A stretch of 64,000 bases of DNA, from contig NC_080682.1 in the NCBI RefSeq assembly GCF_030445035.2, positions 29,060,770 to 29,124,769 of the forward strand, in the 5' to 3' direction. This DNA is from Dasypus novemcinctus. Taxonomy: Eukaryota > Chordata > Mammalia > Cingulata > Dasypodidae. Below the pieces are notes generated by a model, which had not been told where the DNA came from, ran no database searches, and saw only the letters and a list, made by a program, of their open reading frames with translations. Every line of letters begins with the position of its first letter. Position 1 is the stretch's first letter. Below are positions 12,370 through 24,149 of the stretch, one piece after another. The position numbers were made by a program, and so were the translations under genes.

Positions 12370-12460
12370 TTGAGAAATCACAGGTGATACTAATTATTTT
12401 GCTTTGTACATAAAATGCTTATTTATATTTGTGTTTACATTATTTTATAACACTATTTTC

Positions 12461-13730
12461 AGTAATATGCCAATGCCATTAAATATTTATAATACACCTT
12501 GGTCTATGTTATTTATTAGATTTCTGTAAAACCCACAATTTCATATGTTTTATGTTGGCTGGTTCTTCACTACTAATTTCTTTCTATGAGTATGTACCAA
12601 CTGATGAATGGGCATTTTTGAGGTATCACAGTGAAAATATGGTGCAGCTTCTCCATTCAGTTTTGATGGTGTCACCTAATTCTACACAGCACATGTATTG
12701 CATTCAGTCACAACAAATTTCGTGCAACATTTTGATATTTTAGGCTATTGTCTTTTATTATATTAAGAGAAACATGAAAGAACAAAAAATCAATGTTTAG
12801 ATTAGTAAATTTTTTATACTTAACTTATGGACAAAAACTCATTTCATCTATATAAATATGTGATATTCTCTCATGTGAATCTTGCAATAATAAATGATGA
12901 TGGAATAAATTCTTAAGTGTTTTCAAAATCAATTCATTTAAGAAAAATATTTACATTAGAATTTCAGAAGTGACTTTGCCAGTATGGATTAAATTGCCAC
13001 AAAATAATACAATTCTCTTCATGAAATATTTAGTGATACAGAGAAAACCCTATTTGGAGAGTAAAAAGGAAGAATGAATATAATTTACAATGTGGGACCT
13101 TGAGATCGAAATCAAAGGAGATCTCCTACATCAATGACATTCCAATAGGGTCTCATTCCCCTGGCAAAATCACCAAGAAAGCGATTTTCATCACAACATT
13201 AAAATAATTTTATATCCATAAAAATATAAATAAGAGTTATATAAATCTCTTCAACTCATATAAATAAGAGTTGAAGAAAGAAAATTTTGCAATACTAATT
13301 TTATGACTAAACATTTCTGATGAATCTTTATAGGGGGGATTCAAATATAACATTTTTAAGAGTAAAATAATTTTAGCAAAAGAACAGCAGGGAGAAACAG
13401 AAAAGAAACATGATTACTTTGTTCTACATTTAAAAAAAATAGAATTTTATCTCTGACAATTTTTCAATGCCATTATTTTTAAGAGTTCTATTTCTCATTT
13501 CAATTCTGTCAAATTCTGTTTTATGTTCCTTGAAGCACTTTTCAAGAATACAATAATTTTCTGAAAAATTAGCCCTATTGTTATTTTATACTGTCTTTCA
13601 TTTCTCTGGAATACAGATGTCTAATTTTCCTAATACTATTATGTTGCATAATATTATTATATGCTCATTTCTCAGGTATATACTTTAATATTTTTTGCTA
13701 TTCAGATACTGCTTATAGATATCATGTAAT
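12461..13730. repeat. Duplicon block 5' of the receptor, unit A
   Basis: Matches 56560-58385. Examples are 'ccaactgatgaatgggcattt' against 'catctgatgaatggcatttta', 'gtgaatcttgca', and 'gttattttatactgtctttca' against 'gttcttttatactgtctttta'. Relative to unit B it lacks about 1.6 kb (54960-56550 there) and a MaLR-like LTR (57465-57925 there). Confidence 0.75.
13248..13277. repeat. Perfect 10-bp inverted repeat with 10-base loop
   Basis: TCTTCAACTC at 13248-13257 and GAGTTGAAGA at 13268-13277 are exact reverse complements separated by an AT loop. Part of it repeats a nearby 'ataaataagagtt' word at about 13226, so slippage may have created it. Confidence 0.6.
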
Positions 13731-13780
13731 TGGGGCTTGCTTTTTTATATTTTTAAAAATTTATTGAAATATATCACTCA

Positions 13781-14575
13781 TACATAAACATGCATAAACA
13801 ATAAATTTATAATAGTTGTGAACTTACAAAACAAACTTATATAACATCAAACAAACATGTAACACTTCACCCTACCACCAATAACTCGCATTGTTTTTAA
13901 ACCCTTTAAACTAATGATTAAAAGCATTGTCAAAATATTACTCGTAAACTAAGTATTTTCCCCTAACCAATCTGATTATTATCTTTGCATCATCTATATA
14001 TGAACATACATAAGCAATTAAGGGTATAGTAACAGTTGTGAACTTAAAAAGCAAACACACATAACATCATACAGGGGTCCCATACATCAACCCTCCACCA
14101 ACACTTTGCATTGTCATGAGATGTTTGTTACAAACTATGAAAGAACACTGTCAAAATCTTGCTAATAGTCATAGTTTTTATCTTCCATTTGGTGTGTTTT
14201 TCTCCCAAACCACCCTATTATTATTTTTAAATACATTTTTTATGACAGAAGTTGTAAACTTATAAAACAATCATGCACATGTGCAGAATTCCCAGACAAC
14301 ACTCCTCCATCAACACACCACAATGTGGTGTGTCATTTGCTACAGATAAAATAATATTATCTGATTATTGCCATGTCCAGAGTTGCCATGTCCATAGTGT
14401 ACATTTGGCTCACATTTTCCATACTGCCTCCATATCAACACAGTACACCTTTGGCATATATGCAAGAATATTGTATTATTGCTAACCACAATCCATCGGT
14501 AACTCCACCTGTATTTTTCCCATGCTGCTCCACAGTCCCAACACCTTGCAGTAGTGATATATATTTGTTCTAGCT
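13781..14575 (-). repeat. Three degenerate ~215-bp tandem modules in the L1 3' UTR
   Basis: The phrase 'gttgtgaacttac' or a close variant recurs at about 13815, 14034 and 14244. Each is followed by 'aaaacaa', then 'catac..caaccct', and in units 1 and 2 by 'tgtcaaaat.tt'. Spacing is about 219 and 210 bp. A single similar module is at 5250-5460. Confidence 0.7.
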
Positions 14576-14739
14576 AACAAATGACATTCTTGCATCAACC
14601 ATCAATCACAATTCTCACCCACCTCTTGGTTTACTGTGCTATCCAGTTCCTAGGTTATTCTCAAGCATTCTGTCAATTGGTATTTACATAACTAGACAAC
14701 CATTTTCAGTCACATCCTCATTTATAAACTAGCTGTTAC

Positions 14740-15560
14740 TTACTCTGTGTTACCATTCACTCTGTACATTTCCATAATTTTACAGTGAAGATAATTAAAA
14801 TTTCTACATTCATTAAACATCAGTAGTCCACTCAGTCCTTCTCTTATCTCTTTTAAGAATACAACACTTACCACCAGGTCTTGAAGATATTTTCCAATAA
14901 TTTCTTCTAGAAGTTTCATTATTCTTGTTTTTATTTTTAGTTTTTTTGATCCATTTTGAATTAGTCTTTGGATAAGGTGTGAGATAGGGGTCCTTTTTCC
15001 TTCTTTCATGTATGGATGTCCATTTCTTTCAGCACCATTTGTTTAATGGACTGTTCTGCCTGAGCTGTGTGAGTTTGACAGGCTACTCAAAAATCACTTG
15101 ACCATACCTGTGAGGGTCTCTTTGTGAACCATAAATTAAGTTGCATTGGCCTATAGTGTCTGTCTTTAGGCCAGTACCTTGTTGTTTTTTCCACTATAGG
15201 AAGGTATTATGATTTAAAGTCTGGAGATGAGGGTTCACTTTTCCATTTTATGATCTTTTTGGCTATTCAGGACTTCTTACCCTTCCAAATAAATTTAATG
15301 TTCATGTTTTCAATTTTTTCTTTAATGCTGGTGGAATTTTTTTGAGGATTGCATTAAATCTATATATCAATTTGAGTAGAATTGACATCTTAATGATATT
15401 TAGTCTTCTGATCCATGAGCATGGAATGTTTTTCCAATTATTTAGGGCTTTTTTGATTTGTTTTAATATTGAGTTGCAGTTTTTTTAATACAAGTGCTTT
15501 ACATCTTTGGTTAAGTTTTTTCCTAACTATCTGAGTTTTATCTGTCATATTTTATTTTCA
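14740..15560 (-). pseudogene. L1 ORF2 C-terminal remnant
   Basis: The plus strand carries complements of familiar ORF2 3'-half landmarks: 'cctatagtgtctgtctttagg' followed by 'ccagtacctt', 'ggattgcattaaatctatat', 'gaattgacatcttaatgata' and 'catgagcatggaatgttttt'. It lies immediately downstream of ORF1 with no endonuclease or catalytic reverse-transcriptase region between, so the deletion joined ORF1 to the ORF2 tail. Stops occur in all frames. Confidence 0.75.
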
Positions 15561-15608
15561 CCACTCTTTTCACACTTTTATTTACTATTATTGATATAAT
15601 CTTTATTT

Positions 15609-16668
15609 CTAGACTCTCTTCCAGGCATCTCTCTCCTGTCTTTTCTTTTCAGGCTCTAGCACACCCTTTAGTATTTCCTGAAAACCTGGTCTCTTACTTA
15701 GAAATTCTCTCAGTTTCTGTTTATCTGTGAATATTTTAATTTCACCCTCATTTCTGAAAGACAGTCTTTCTGCATATAAGATTCTTGGCTGGAAGTTTTT
15801 CTCTTGTAGTATCTTAAATATATCAGACCACTGTCTTCTTGCCTCCATGGTTTCTGGTAAGAAATCAGCACTTAATCTTACTGGATATCCCATATATGTT
15901 ATGCGTTGCTTTTCTCTTGCTGCTCTCAGAATTCTCTCTTTGTCTTTGGCCTTTGACAATCTGATGAGTTGATCTATTAGGATTTTTTCAGATGGGAGAA
16001 CATTGTTCTTCTTGTACAGGGATACCTATGTCCTTCAATAGGGTTGGGAAATTTTCTACCATTATTTCTTTAAATATTACTTCTGCCCCTTTTCCCTTCT
16101 ATTCTCCTTCTGGGACACCCATGACACATATGTTTGCATGCCTTTTGTGTCATTTAGTTCTCTGAGACCTTGTTCAATTTTTTCCATTCTTTTCTTCATC
16201 TCTTCTTTTGTATGCTCACTTTCAGAGGCCATTTCTTCAAGCTCAACAATCCTTTCTTCTGCCTCCTCAAATCTGCTATTATATGATTTCAATGATTTTT
16301 AAATTTCATTGATTGCACCTTTCATTACCATAAGATCTGCTATTTTTCTATATATGCTTTCAAATTCTTCTTTATGTTCATCCAGTGTCTTCATAATATC
16401 CGTAATCTCTTTAGCCATCTCATTGAATTTATTATGGAAATTTGTTTGAGCATCTGTCATTAGTTGTATCAACTCCTTTATGTCATCTGGAGACATCTTG
16501 TTCCTTTAACTGGGCCATAACTTCCTGTTTCTTGGTGTGGATTGTAATTTTTTGCCGGTGTCTTTCCATATGGCTTACTAGAGTATTTATTCCGGGTGCA
16601 GTTTTTCTCTTTATTTTAGGACTTCTTATTGTTTCTCCCTTGCTGGTTATGTAGTAGTAGCCAAGCAT
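15609..16668 (-). pseudogene. L1 ORF1 (RNA-binding protein), broken
   Basis: Four frame pieces make a decayed ORF1p in order: an N-terminal basic piece (16668-16483), a coiled-coil piece rich in E, K and I (16496-16299, then 16292-16077), and an RNA-binding/C-terminal piece (15959-15609) with the family signatures KERILRAAREK, ARRQWSDIF and FQPRILY. Stops and frameshifts near 16485, 16297, 16077 and 15960 separate them. ORF1p normally trimerises and coats L1 RNA; this copy cannot. The C-terminal 116 codons are still open. Confidence 0.85.
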
Positions 16669-17079
16669 GTAGTTGGTGCTGTATGCTGTGGAGGCTCAAG
16701 CTGCCCTCATTGCACCACGGACCAATGAAGCTTCTTCTAACTTTCTCCTTTGCCAGGGGTAGGGACAGAGTCACAGCTATGTGGTATAATCCACATGCAG
16801 GCCTAGACTGTAGTTGCCCAGAGAGATTAATGAAGGTTCACATCCCTTTCTCCACTACCTGGGGCAGGGATGGAGCTGCAGGTGTGGGCAGCTACCTGTG
16901 CAGACTTCTGCTTTTCAGTCTATGCCAGCCAAATTTGTCTGCAGTTATCTGTATAGGCTGGTGCAGGAATCCTCAACCTCTTCCCTTCCAGAGGTAGGGC
17001 TGAAACCTAGGTGAGCTGCAGGCTGACCTGCAGGAAAGAAACCGTCAGCTTGGCTTCCCCTCAGGCTGGGGGCAGAGTC

Positions 17080-17680
17080 AGAATGGTGACTACTGGCCTC
17101 TTTCTGACTTGGGCTAATACTCACCCTAGCTGTTCCCAGGGTTGTCTCTCAGCCATCCCAGTCTCCCAGTCAGTAGCTGAAATTGTCAGTCAACTGTCTT
17201 CTCCTCCCCTCTTTCTGGGAAATGGAGCTTCCACTTCCCATCACAGAACAGCTCCTGGGGCAGCTTGTGCCACCAGAGTAGAAAGATCACCAGCCTCTGC
17301 AGCTTGGCTGGCAATTAACCAGAAAGGCTGGCACAGGTCCCACAACTTCCTCCCTGTTGGAGGTGGCACTGGGGCCTAGGCTAGAACTGCAATATGATCG
17401 GGATGGAAAGAAGCTGGTTCCCACTAGCACTGTGGTTCTCAGTCCGCCCAGCCTCCCTTCTCACCAGGCATGTAGTTAAGATCGTGGCTTCCAGCCTCTT
17501 TCTGACTTGGACAGGCTCAAACCTTCTCAGGATCACACTGTAGCCCACTGAATTTACTCATCATAGCTGAAATTGGTGCCCAATCATCTCTTCCTCCCCC
17601 ATTTTGGGGAAGTGAGTTTCAGCAGCTGTAGAACAGCACCCGAGGTAGCTTGTGCCTCCAGTGCAGGATGGGCACTGGCC
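17080..17680 (-). repeat. ~390-bp duplicated module in the L1 5' UTR
   Basis: 'cctctttctgacttgg' occurs at about 17097 and again at about 17495. 'tagctgaaattg' plus a following 'cctcccc' stretch, 'acagaacagct' against 'agaacagcacc', and 'cagcttgtgccaccag' against 'tagcttgtgcctccag' recur with the same offset, near 390 bp. Confidence 0.65.
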
Positions 17681-17711
17681 TCCATGGTCTGGAGCTTCTC
17701 TTTGAGTCTTG

Positions 17712-17939
17712 TCTGCAGATAGGCAGTCTCTTCCTTCCATTCCTTCAAAGACATTGCAGGATGCTCTTCTGGTCTTCTGGAGCCCTCAAACAGATGCTTC
17801 AATTAGCTCCAGAGAGCTCTGGGTGTCTGCAGACGGGCAGTCTCTTCCTTCCACTCCTTCGAAGACACTGCAGGATGCTCATCTGGACTTCTGGAGCCCC
17901 CAAACAGATGCTTCAGCTAGCTCCAGAGAGCTCTGGGTG
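17712..17939 (-). repeat. Two 114-bp tandem repeats at the L1 5' end
   Basis: The unit 'tctgcaga..ggcagtctc' to 'ctccagagagctctgggtg' occurs at 17712-17825 and 17826-17939, with only a few substitutions between copies. The layout resembles the promoter monomers known from rodent L1 5' UTRs. Confidence 0.85.
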
Positions 17940-18014
17940 TTTGCTAACTGTCCTGTAGCAAGAGCTGACTCTAGGAGCTCCTAACTCTGCCACCATCTTG
18001 CTGGTTCTTGGGGC

Positions 18015-19130
18015 TTACTTTTTAAGAGAATCATTTACTAAACCTTTTAAAAACTGAGTTTTTATTCTACTTATATTTAAAATAATTATTTATGGACTAT
18101 TTTTACTTTGTGTCTGATATTCTGTTTCTTCTCCCCTGACTTATTTTTGTTAATAAGTTTAATAAAATATTTAATATTAAATTTTATTCTCAAACCTGTT
18201 TTTTAGCCATTCTTTAATACCTGATATTATAATGATAGCTTAAGGGGGTAAAATTTGCATCCTTAAATTATTTTTGTACACATAATATTATTATGATTGC
18301 TGCTAAGCCACTAAATTTGTTGCTATCTTTTGACACCCAGAATCTTTGTGAAACTTGCAAAGAGAAGACAAACAATTTTCTTCAAAACTCCAGAAAATAT
18401 TTCAATGATTTCATTAACTGAATGACTGATGAATCAAGAAAAACAACTTAAAATTGGTGGCACCAGGCTGACCTCTTCCCCCAATCCTGCATTCTTATTG
18501 TGGATTCCTGGCTTTGTTTCTGGGGAAGCAGAATAAAGCCCATGTGCATGCAGAAGTGCATGCATGTCCACTCCAATCTACTCAGTGTAGCCAGAAAGCC
18601 TGATCAAAGACACTCATCTCTCTCCTGCTGAGAGGTGGCATCATTTAAGTACTTAGTATGGAAAGGGTTGCAACCTTGGTTAGGATGGAAAAAGTAAAGA
18701 TATTGTAATGTTCAAAGTTACCTTAGAAGGCCAAGTTCTGTAAAGGCCACAACTTGCATAGAATTTTAATTTTGTATAGTTGCCCATATAGGTTCTAGGA
18801 AAAATAAAATATAATGGAAGTTGAAAAAAAAAGGACATTCATCTCTGTATCGCTCTTCTAGTACATGAACTTCAAGCAGAAACAGACTGACAACAGCAAA
18901 GCCAGTTTAAGAAGAAATAGCTTTAAAGCAGTCTGAGATAAAGGATTTCTGTTTTTAAGACATAAAATACAACACACTGAAGGGATGGGGGGGTGAGATC
19001 TATTTCATAGTATTAGAAAAGGCATTCCAATTTCCATAAACAGGGTAATTTCTAAGGTCAGTACACAAGACCAGAAAAAGACACATGCTAAGAAAAGAGG
19101 TTAAAGTATATTACATTTGCTTTAGGCTGA
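18015..19130. repeat. Duplicon block, unit A
   Basis: Matches 58400-58540 plus 59240-59960 in unit B, where a minus-strand LTR separates the halves. Its first 280 bp also match 53395-53665. Shared words include 'aaaatatttaatattaaatt', 'aaactccaga', 'aatctactcagtgtagc' against 'aatctacacagtagcag', and 'cactcatctct'. Confidence 0.75.
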
Positions 19131-19146
19131 TCTCTTAAAAGGAGAG

Positions 19147-19792
19147 GTATTTGTCAGCCAAAAGAGGTGCTGATGCAAAGTACCAGAACTCTTTAATTGA
19201 CTTTCATAAAGAGTATTTATCTGGGGTAGAATCTTATCATCACAAGACCCTAAAGAATACAACTCAAGGTACTATAAGATCTACTTTCTTACTCAAAGTC
19301 ATTTGTCACTTACTGAGCAAGATGACAGGCAATGTCTATGAGGGTTTAGCTTTCCTTCTTCCATTTAAGGCTCCATGGTCGCAGCTTCTTCTGATCGCAA
19401 CTGTAGTCTGTAATAAGGCTTGTGTCTCTCCCCAGGGCTCACTTCATTCCAGGTTCAGCTTCTCTGTTCTTTCCACAAGGTCAGCTGTAGACTATCAGGC
19501 TCATCTCTCTCCCCAGGACCTCTGCCATGTCTATTACTGTCTCTATTACTCTGTTTGTTTTTTTCCTACTCTGTATATCTACTTCTGTGTTCTTGATTGA
19601 GTGTCCATTTATACAGCCTGTCAAGGGTAAAGATGTGGTTGAATCAAAGCCGAAGTCTTTCCATAATTTAATACAAATTATCTCAGATGAATGTAATACA
19701 ATCAAATGATATCATGCCCAGAGGAATTGAGAATTTTACAAATACAATCAATATCTTTTTGGAGTTAATAAATAATATCGAACTACCTCAGA
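19147..19792 (+). mobile_element. LTR-like repeat, copy 1
   Basis: Same family as 45193-45844 and 48595-49102. It begins near 'ttgtcagccaaaagaggtgctg', continues with 'tatttatctggggtagaa' and 'gagcaagatgacaggc', and ends near 'aataatatcgaactacctca'. Unit B lacks it, so it is a unit-A-specific insertion. The open frame at 19151-19600 lies inside it and is not a gene. Confidence 0.65.
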
Positions 19793-19794
19793 AA

Positions 19795-22700
19795 GCATCA
19801 ACCAAAACAGAACCAATTTTCAAAGACAACGAAAGGTATGTTCTGCATTGGTTTATTTTTCTTAGCTAGCAGCACTCAAAGATTATCTGTTATATGACTA
19901 AGTGGATGGAAATATAAGAAATAGACTGGTTAGGGGCTCAATGTAATAGTTAAAACTTAAAAATTAAAATGTACATGTGAAACAAACATTTACAAAGCAA
20001 ACAAAGACACAAGAAATGATGGTCCAGCCAAAGGAACAAGATAAAACTTCAGAAATCATCAAATAAGAAGACCACATGTTGGGTATATAGAGGGAGGAAT
20101 CAGAGAACTCAAATACAAAACAATTCAAATGATACAGGCTGAAGAGATTAAAGGGAAAAAAAAGTGAAAAATGTGAACAGAAATGAAGACACCTTAAGGA
20201 CATCTTCAAAAATACCAATGAAAGCATAGCAGGAGTCCCAGAAGAAGAAACAGTGAAAGGGGCAGGAGGAATATTTATAGAAATAATGGAAAAAAATCTC
20301 AAAGTTAAGGAAAGACATAAGTACTCATCAAGATTCCCAATGAACACCAATAGATAAATTTGAAGAGAACCTTGTTCTGAATCAATGTAGCCAAACTGGC
20401 ATTCATTGGCAAAGAGACAGTTTTGAAAGCTGCAAGAGATAAGCAAAATATTATGTAAAAGTCAGTCCCTATAAAATTAAGTGTTGATTTCTCACAGAAA
20501 CCTTGGAGGCAAGAAAGTAGTGAGATGAAATATCTAAGTGCTGAAAGAAAAAAATTTCCACTGCGAATTTTATATAGGTCAAGTGTTGTGTCTTAATGTG
20601 GGAAAGGTTAAGATATTTTCAGATTTTAAAAAATGCTGAGGGAGAGTCTCAGAAGACTTGCTCTACAAGCTGTTATAAGGTGCTTTTCAAACTGAAAGAA
20701 AGGACACTAGACAGTGTATCAAAGGAGAATAAAGGAATAAAGATGTCTGGTAAATGTAACCACATGGATAATTATAAATCCCAATATTACTATGCTGTAC
20801 TTTTGTATGTAACACCTATTTACTTGTACAGCTTATAAAAAGCAAATGCTGAAAAAGTAATGAACTATCTATGGTTTAGGACATATAATATGTAAAGATA
20901 TAATTTTTAATAAGTACAAAAAACGTGGGTGTTATAGGGACATAGGAAAGTGTTGAATCTCATATTATTAAATTTAATTTGATATTGAATCAAAGTTGTT
21001 ACAGATTTATGATGGTGTATTTAAGTTCCAACACAGTGATAAGTAAATATCTCAATACATATACAGAAATAAATGATAAGGGACTCAAAATGGCTCACTA
21101 CAAAAATAAAATCTATAGGAAAATATGCATTAATGGAAGAATTAATGGACAAAATGTTATAAGACTTAAAAAGCCCACATGGCAAAATGGAAGAAGAAAT
21201 TCCTGCATTTTCAGTAGTTAATTTATGTGTAAATTCACCAAACTCCCCAGTCAAAAAACAGAGATTGGCACAATGACTGAAAAAATTCACCCAAGTATAT
21301 GATGATTAGAAGACACTCACCTTAATTTCAAAGACACAAGTAGGTTGTAAGTGAAATGATGGAAAAATATCTCATGCAAAAATTCACTAAAGAGAAGTGT
21401 GGTAGCTATACTAACAACATATAAATTATACTTCAAGTTCAAAACAATTCAAAAGGACAAGTGAATGCACTATATAGTGATGAAGTAGTAAATTCAAAAA
21501 GAAGAAGTAGCAATTAGAAATATAGATACAGCAAACAAAAGAACCCTTCAATAATGAAGAAAAGATTGACAATTCTGAAGGGAGAAATAGTTGAATCTAT
21601 GCTAATAGTATGAGACTCCCATACAACATATTTAAGAATAGAGGAACTTTTATATATATATATTTATATATATTTATATATATATATATATAATATTGAT
21701 AAGGAAATATACATATTGATAAGGAAATATATAATATTGATAAGGAAAGAGAATATCTGAATGATTCTATAAAACAACTAGAGCTAATAGATATGTATGA
21801 ACACTTCACCCACAAAAGAAGAATGCACATTCTACTCTAGTGCACATGGGTTTTGCTCCAGAATAGACCAGATGCTAGGTCACAAAACAATTTTTAATAA
21901 ATTTAACAAGATTGAAGTTATGCAATGAATCTTCTCTGACAATATTGAAATGATGCTAAAAATCAGTAAAATTCACTAATAACTCCAAATTAAAAGCAAC
22001 AACAACAACTCTTAAACAATGGGTCGAAGAACAAATCACAAATTCAAATAGGACATTTCATTAGGCAAATGAACAACAAAACACACCAAAATGTATAGGA
22101 TGCTGAAAAGGCAGTGGTTAGAAGTAATTTCACAACAGATCTGAAATCTTTCAACAGAAAAGCAGATACCTCAAATATGAAACCTAAACTCACAAAGTGA
22201 GGTACTATAAGTTGAGTAAAATAAACCCAAAGCAGCACTTGTAATGAACTATCAAAGACTGAATTGGTGATAAATGACATAGAGTTTAAAAACACAATGG
22301 AAAGGATCAATGAATCAAAAAGTTGGATCTTTGGAAACAGTAATAAAATCAATACAATTTTCTCTAAACTGACAAAAAAGGACACAAATTACTAAACTCA
22401 GAAAAGAAAAAAATGTACATTACCATTGGCCATACAGAAATAACAAGGAGTTTAAGAGGCTGTAAGAGCTACTGAAACCCAATAAATTATATAACCTAGA
22501 TGAAATGAATAGGTGCACAAACTGTCTATGCTGACTTACAATGAAGTAAAGATCTTAAGAGGTCAATAGCAACTAGAGTTAAAATCAGTAATCAAATCCT
22601 CCCAACTAAGAAAGTCACAGAACCATATGATATCACTGGTGAATTTCACCAAACATTCCAAAATCACCAGTTCTGCTCAAATTCTTCCAAACTGTTCAGT

Positions 22701-23390
22701 CAGAGGAAACACTTCCTAACATAATGTAAGAGATAAGCATCACCCTAAATGACATCAGTTAAATACACTATAATAAATTATTGACTAATATCAACTATGA
22801 ATAAAGATGCAAAATTATTCAACAAAGTACAAACAAACACAATCCAATAGCATGTTAAAAGAGTTGTACGCCATGATTACTTAGTATTTATTTCTAGTAT
22901 GTAAAGGTAGTTCCACACAAAAAGTAAATTAATGTGATATACTACATTAACAGAATGAAGTAAAAACAAAACACAACAACACACACATGATCATCTCAAT
23001 TGATGCAGAAGTCATTTGATAAATCCAGAACACACTCTTGATGAAAATAATCAGAAAATTTGTTAAGGTAGGGAATTAACTCAAAATGAAAAAGGTCATG
23101 TATGAAAATCCATAGTTAATATCTTATTCAATTTTGAATGTCTGAAAGCTTTATCTGTTGCAAGGGATAAAATATATGTACCCATTGTCACCATTATTCA
23201 CCTTTATAATATGTTCTAACCAGAGTATTTAGGCAAGAAAAATAAATAAAAAACATTCAAATTGGATAGCAATAAGTAAAATTTTTCCAATTTTCAGATG
23301 ACATGATCATATTTGCATAATTTTTTAAAAAGTTGAGAAAAGAAATCTAATTCAGCAAAGTGCCAGAGTAAAATATCAATGTGAAGAAAC
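19795..23390 (+). mobile_element. Old L1, 5' portion (ORF1 to mid ORF2)
   Basis: ORF1-like sequence (about 20050-20620, with 'aaacagtgaaaggggcaggag' and 'aaccttggaggcaagaaag') is followed by ORF2-like sequence (about 21000-23390, including 'gatgctaggtcacaaaac', 'atcaattgatgcagaag' and 'agatgacatgatcat'). It is riddled with stops. It is interrupted at 23391 by younger insertions and resumes near 31590. A related copy lies at 60000-60735 in unit B, so it predates the duplication. Confidence 0.8.
21648..21755. repeat. TA-rich microsatellite plus short tandem repeat
   Basis: A TA/TTTATA run at about 21650-21692 is followed by three copies of an 'attgataaggaaa' unit. Confidence 0.8.
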
Positions 23391-24149
23391 AGGGAGGGAG
23401 GTAGGACAAGATGGCATCAGAGCAAGTGCACCCATGTTATCTCTCCTACGAAAAATGGTTGAGTGGGGACAAAATCTTGCCTGAGTGACCTGTTTGGGGA
23501 ACCCAAAAAAAAAAAACAGGGTTTCTAGACATCAATCTAGAGAGAGTGCAACAAAAAGAATGATTGCTCAAGGTAAAACTGTGAGTTTCTGTTGTTTGTG
23601 GCTGGAGCTGTGGGAAGATTAAGCCCCTCCCTTAGGGCAGGTACCCATGGCATTACCTGAACTCCACCAGCCACACAGTGGTATTCCCCAAACCCTGTGT
23701 TTATTTCTAACACTTCTATTCTATTTTCTATATTTATTAACTTTTTATGTTATTGTCCTTTCTTTTCTCTTTCCCTCTCTCCTGGTCATGCTGACCTTTT
23801 AAATCATACTATATTCTTCTCTGTATTCAGTGCCCATTTCATTGTAAGTACTACACATTTTTATTCCTATAATTCTTCACTGCTTACACGAGTTCAAAAT
23901 GCATTCCCCTAGATCTTACATGGTTCTTCTATATTTACTGTCAATACCACTATTATACTTTTTCTTTTCTTACTCTTTTACTTTCCCTGGCCCTAATCCT
24001 TTTCCTTCAAGGGAACTTAATAACAAGGATATAGAATAAGAAGAACAAAGTGTCAAAGAGAAAATTTAATGCACACACAAAAACAGCACCTAAATAAATC
24101 CCAAGACTAGACAGAGAGTCTAATTGACTGAACAAACCCATCAGGATAA

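Larger units (their letters stand above)
11230..12460. repeat. Receptor-bearing duplicon block, unit A
   Basis: Contains the intact olfactory receptor and short flanks. It matches 53745-54950 end to end, including about 170 bp beyond the stop codon ('aacagaaatgcaagtctatta' in B against 'aatagaaatgcttgctaatta' in A) and at least 60 bp upstream of the start. Confidence 0.8.
13747..18007 (-). mobile_element. L1 element, internally deleted, with target-site duplications
   Basis: The element runs right to left: 5' end 'ccagcaagatggtggcagag' ending at 18005, a long 5' UTR, a broken ORF1 (16668-15609), the C-terminal part of ORF2 (about 15560-14740), a 3' UTR with repeated modules, and a T-rich 3' end at 13741-13770 (plus-strand view). 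Target-site duplications TTGGGGCTTGCTTTTT (13730-13745) and TTGGGGCTTACTTTTT (18008-18023) flank it with one mismatch. About 2.5-3 kb of a normal ORF2 (endonuclease and most of the reverse transcriptase) is missing, so it cannot mobilise itself. Unit B has no insertion at this site, so it arrived after the duplication or was lost from B. Confidence 0.85.
16670..18007 (-). promoter_or_regulatory. L1 5' UTR with internal promoter region
   Basis: A conspicuously GC-richer patch between AT-rich flanks. It begins (minus strand) with CAGCAAGATGGTGGCAGAG, a typical L1 5' start, and lacks coding frames of its own. L1 5' UTRs carry an internal promoter; activity here is inference. It contains a 114-bp tandem duplication (17712-17939) and an older ~390-bp duplication. 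Confidence 0.7.

Noticed and set aside
14008..14575. Regularly spaced repeats considered as CRISPR-like or satellite array
   Set aside because: Only three degenerate units inside an L1 3' UTR, with no identical repeats or unique spacers, in mammalian DNA.
16629..17379. Several plus-strand open frames of about 70-120 codons in a GC-richer patch
   Set aside because: They lie antisense in an L1 5' UTR and reflect fewer AT-rich stops there, not a gene. Antisense L1 5' frames exist in primates (ORF0), but nothing here shows homology.
19151..19600. Plus-strand open frame of 149 codons
   Set aside because: It falls inside an LTR-like repeat whose other two copies lack the frame.
19964..20446. Minus-strand open frame of 160 codons
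   Set aside because: Antisense of the old L1 ORF1 region; composition is explained by the repeat on the other strand.
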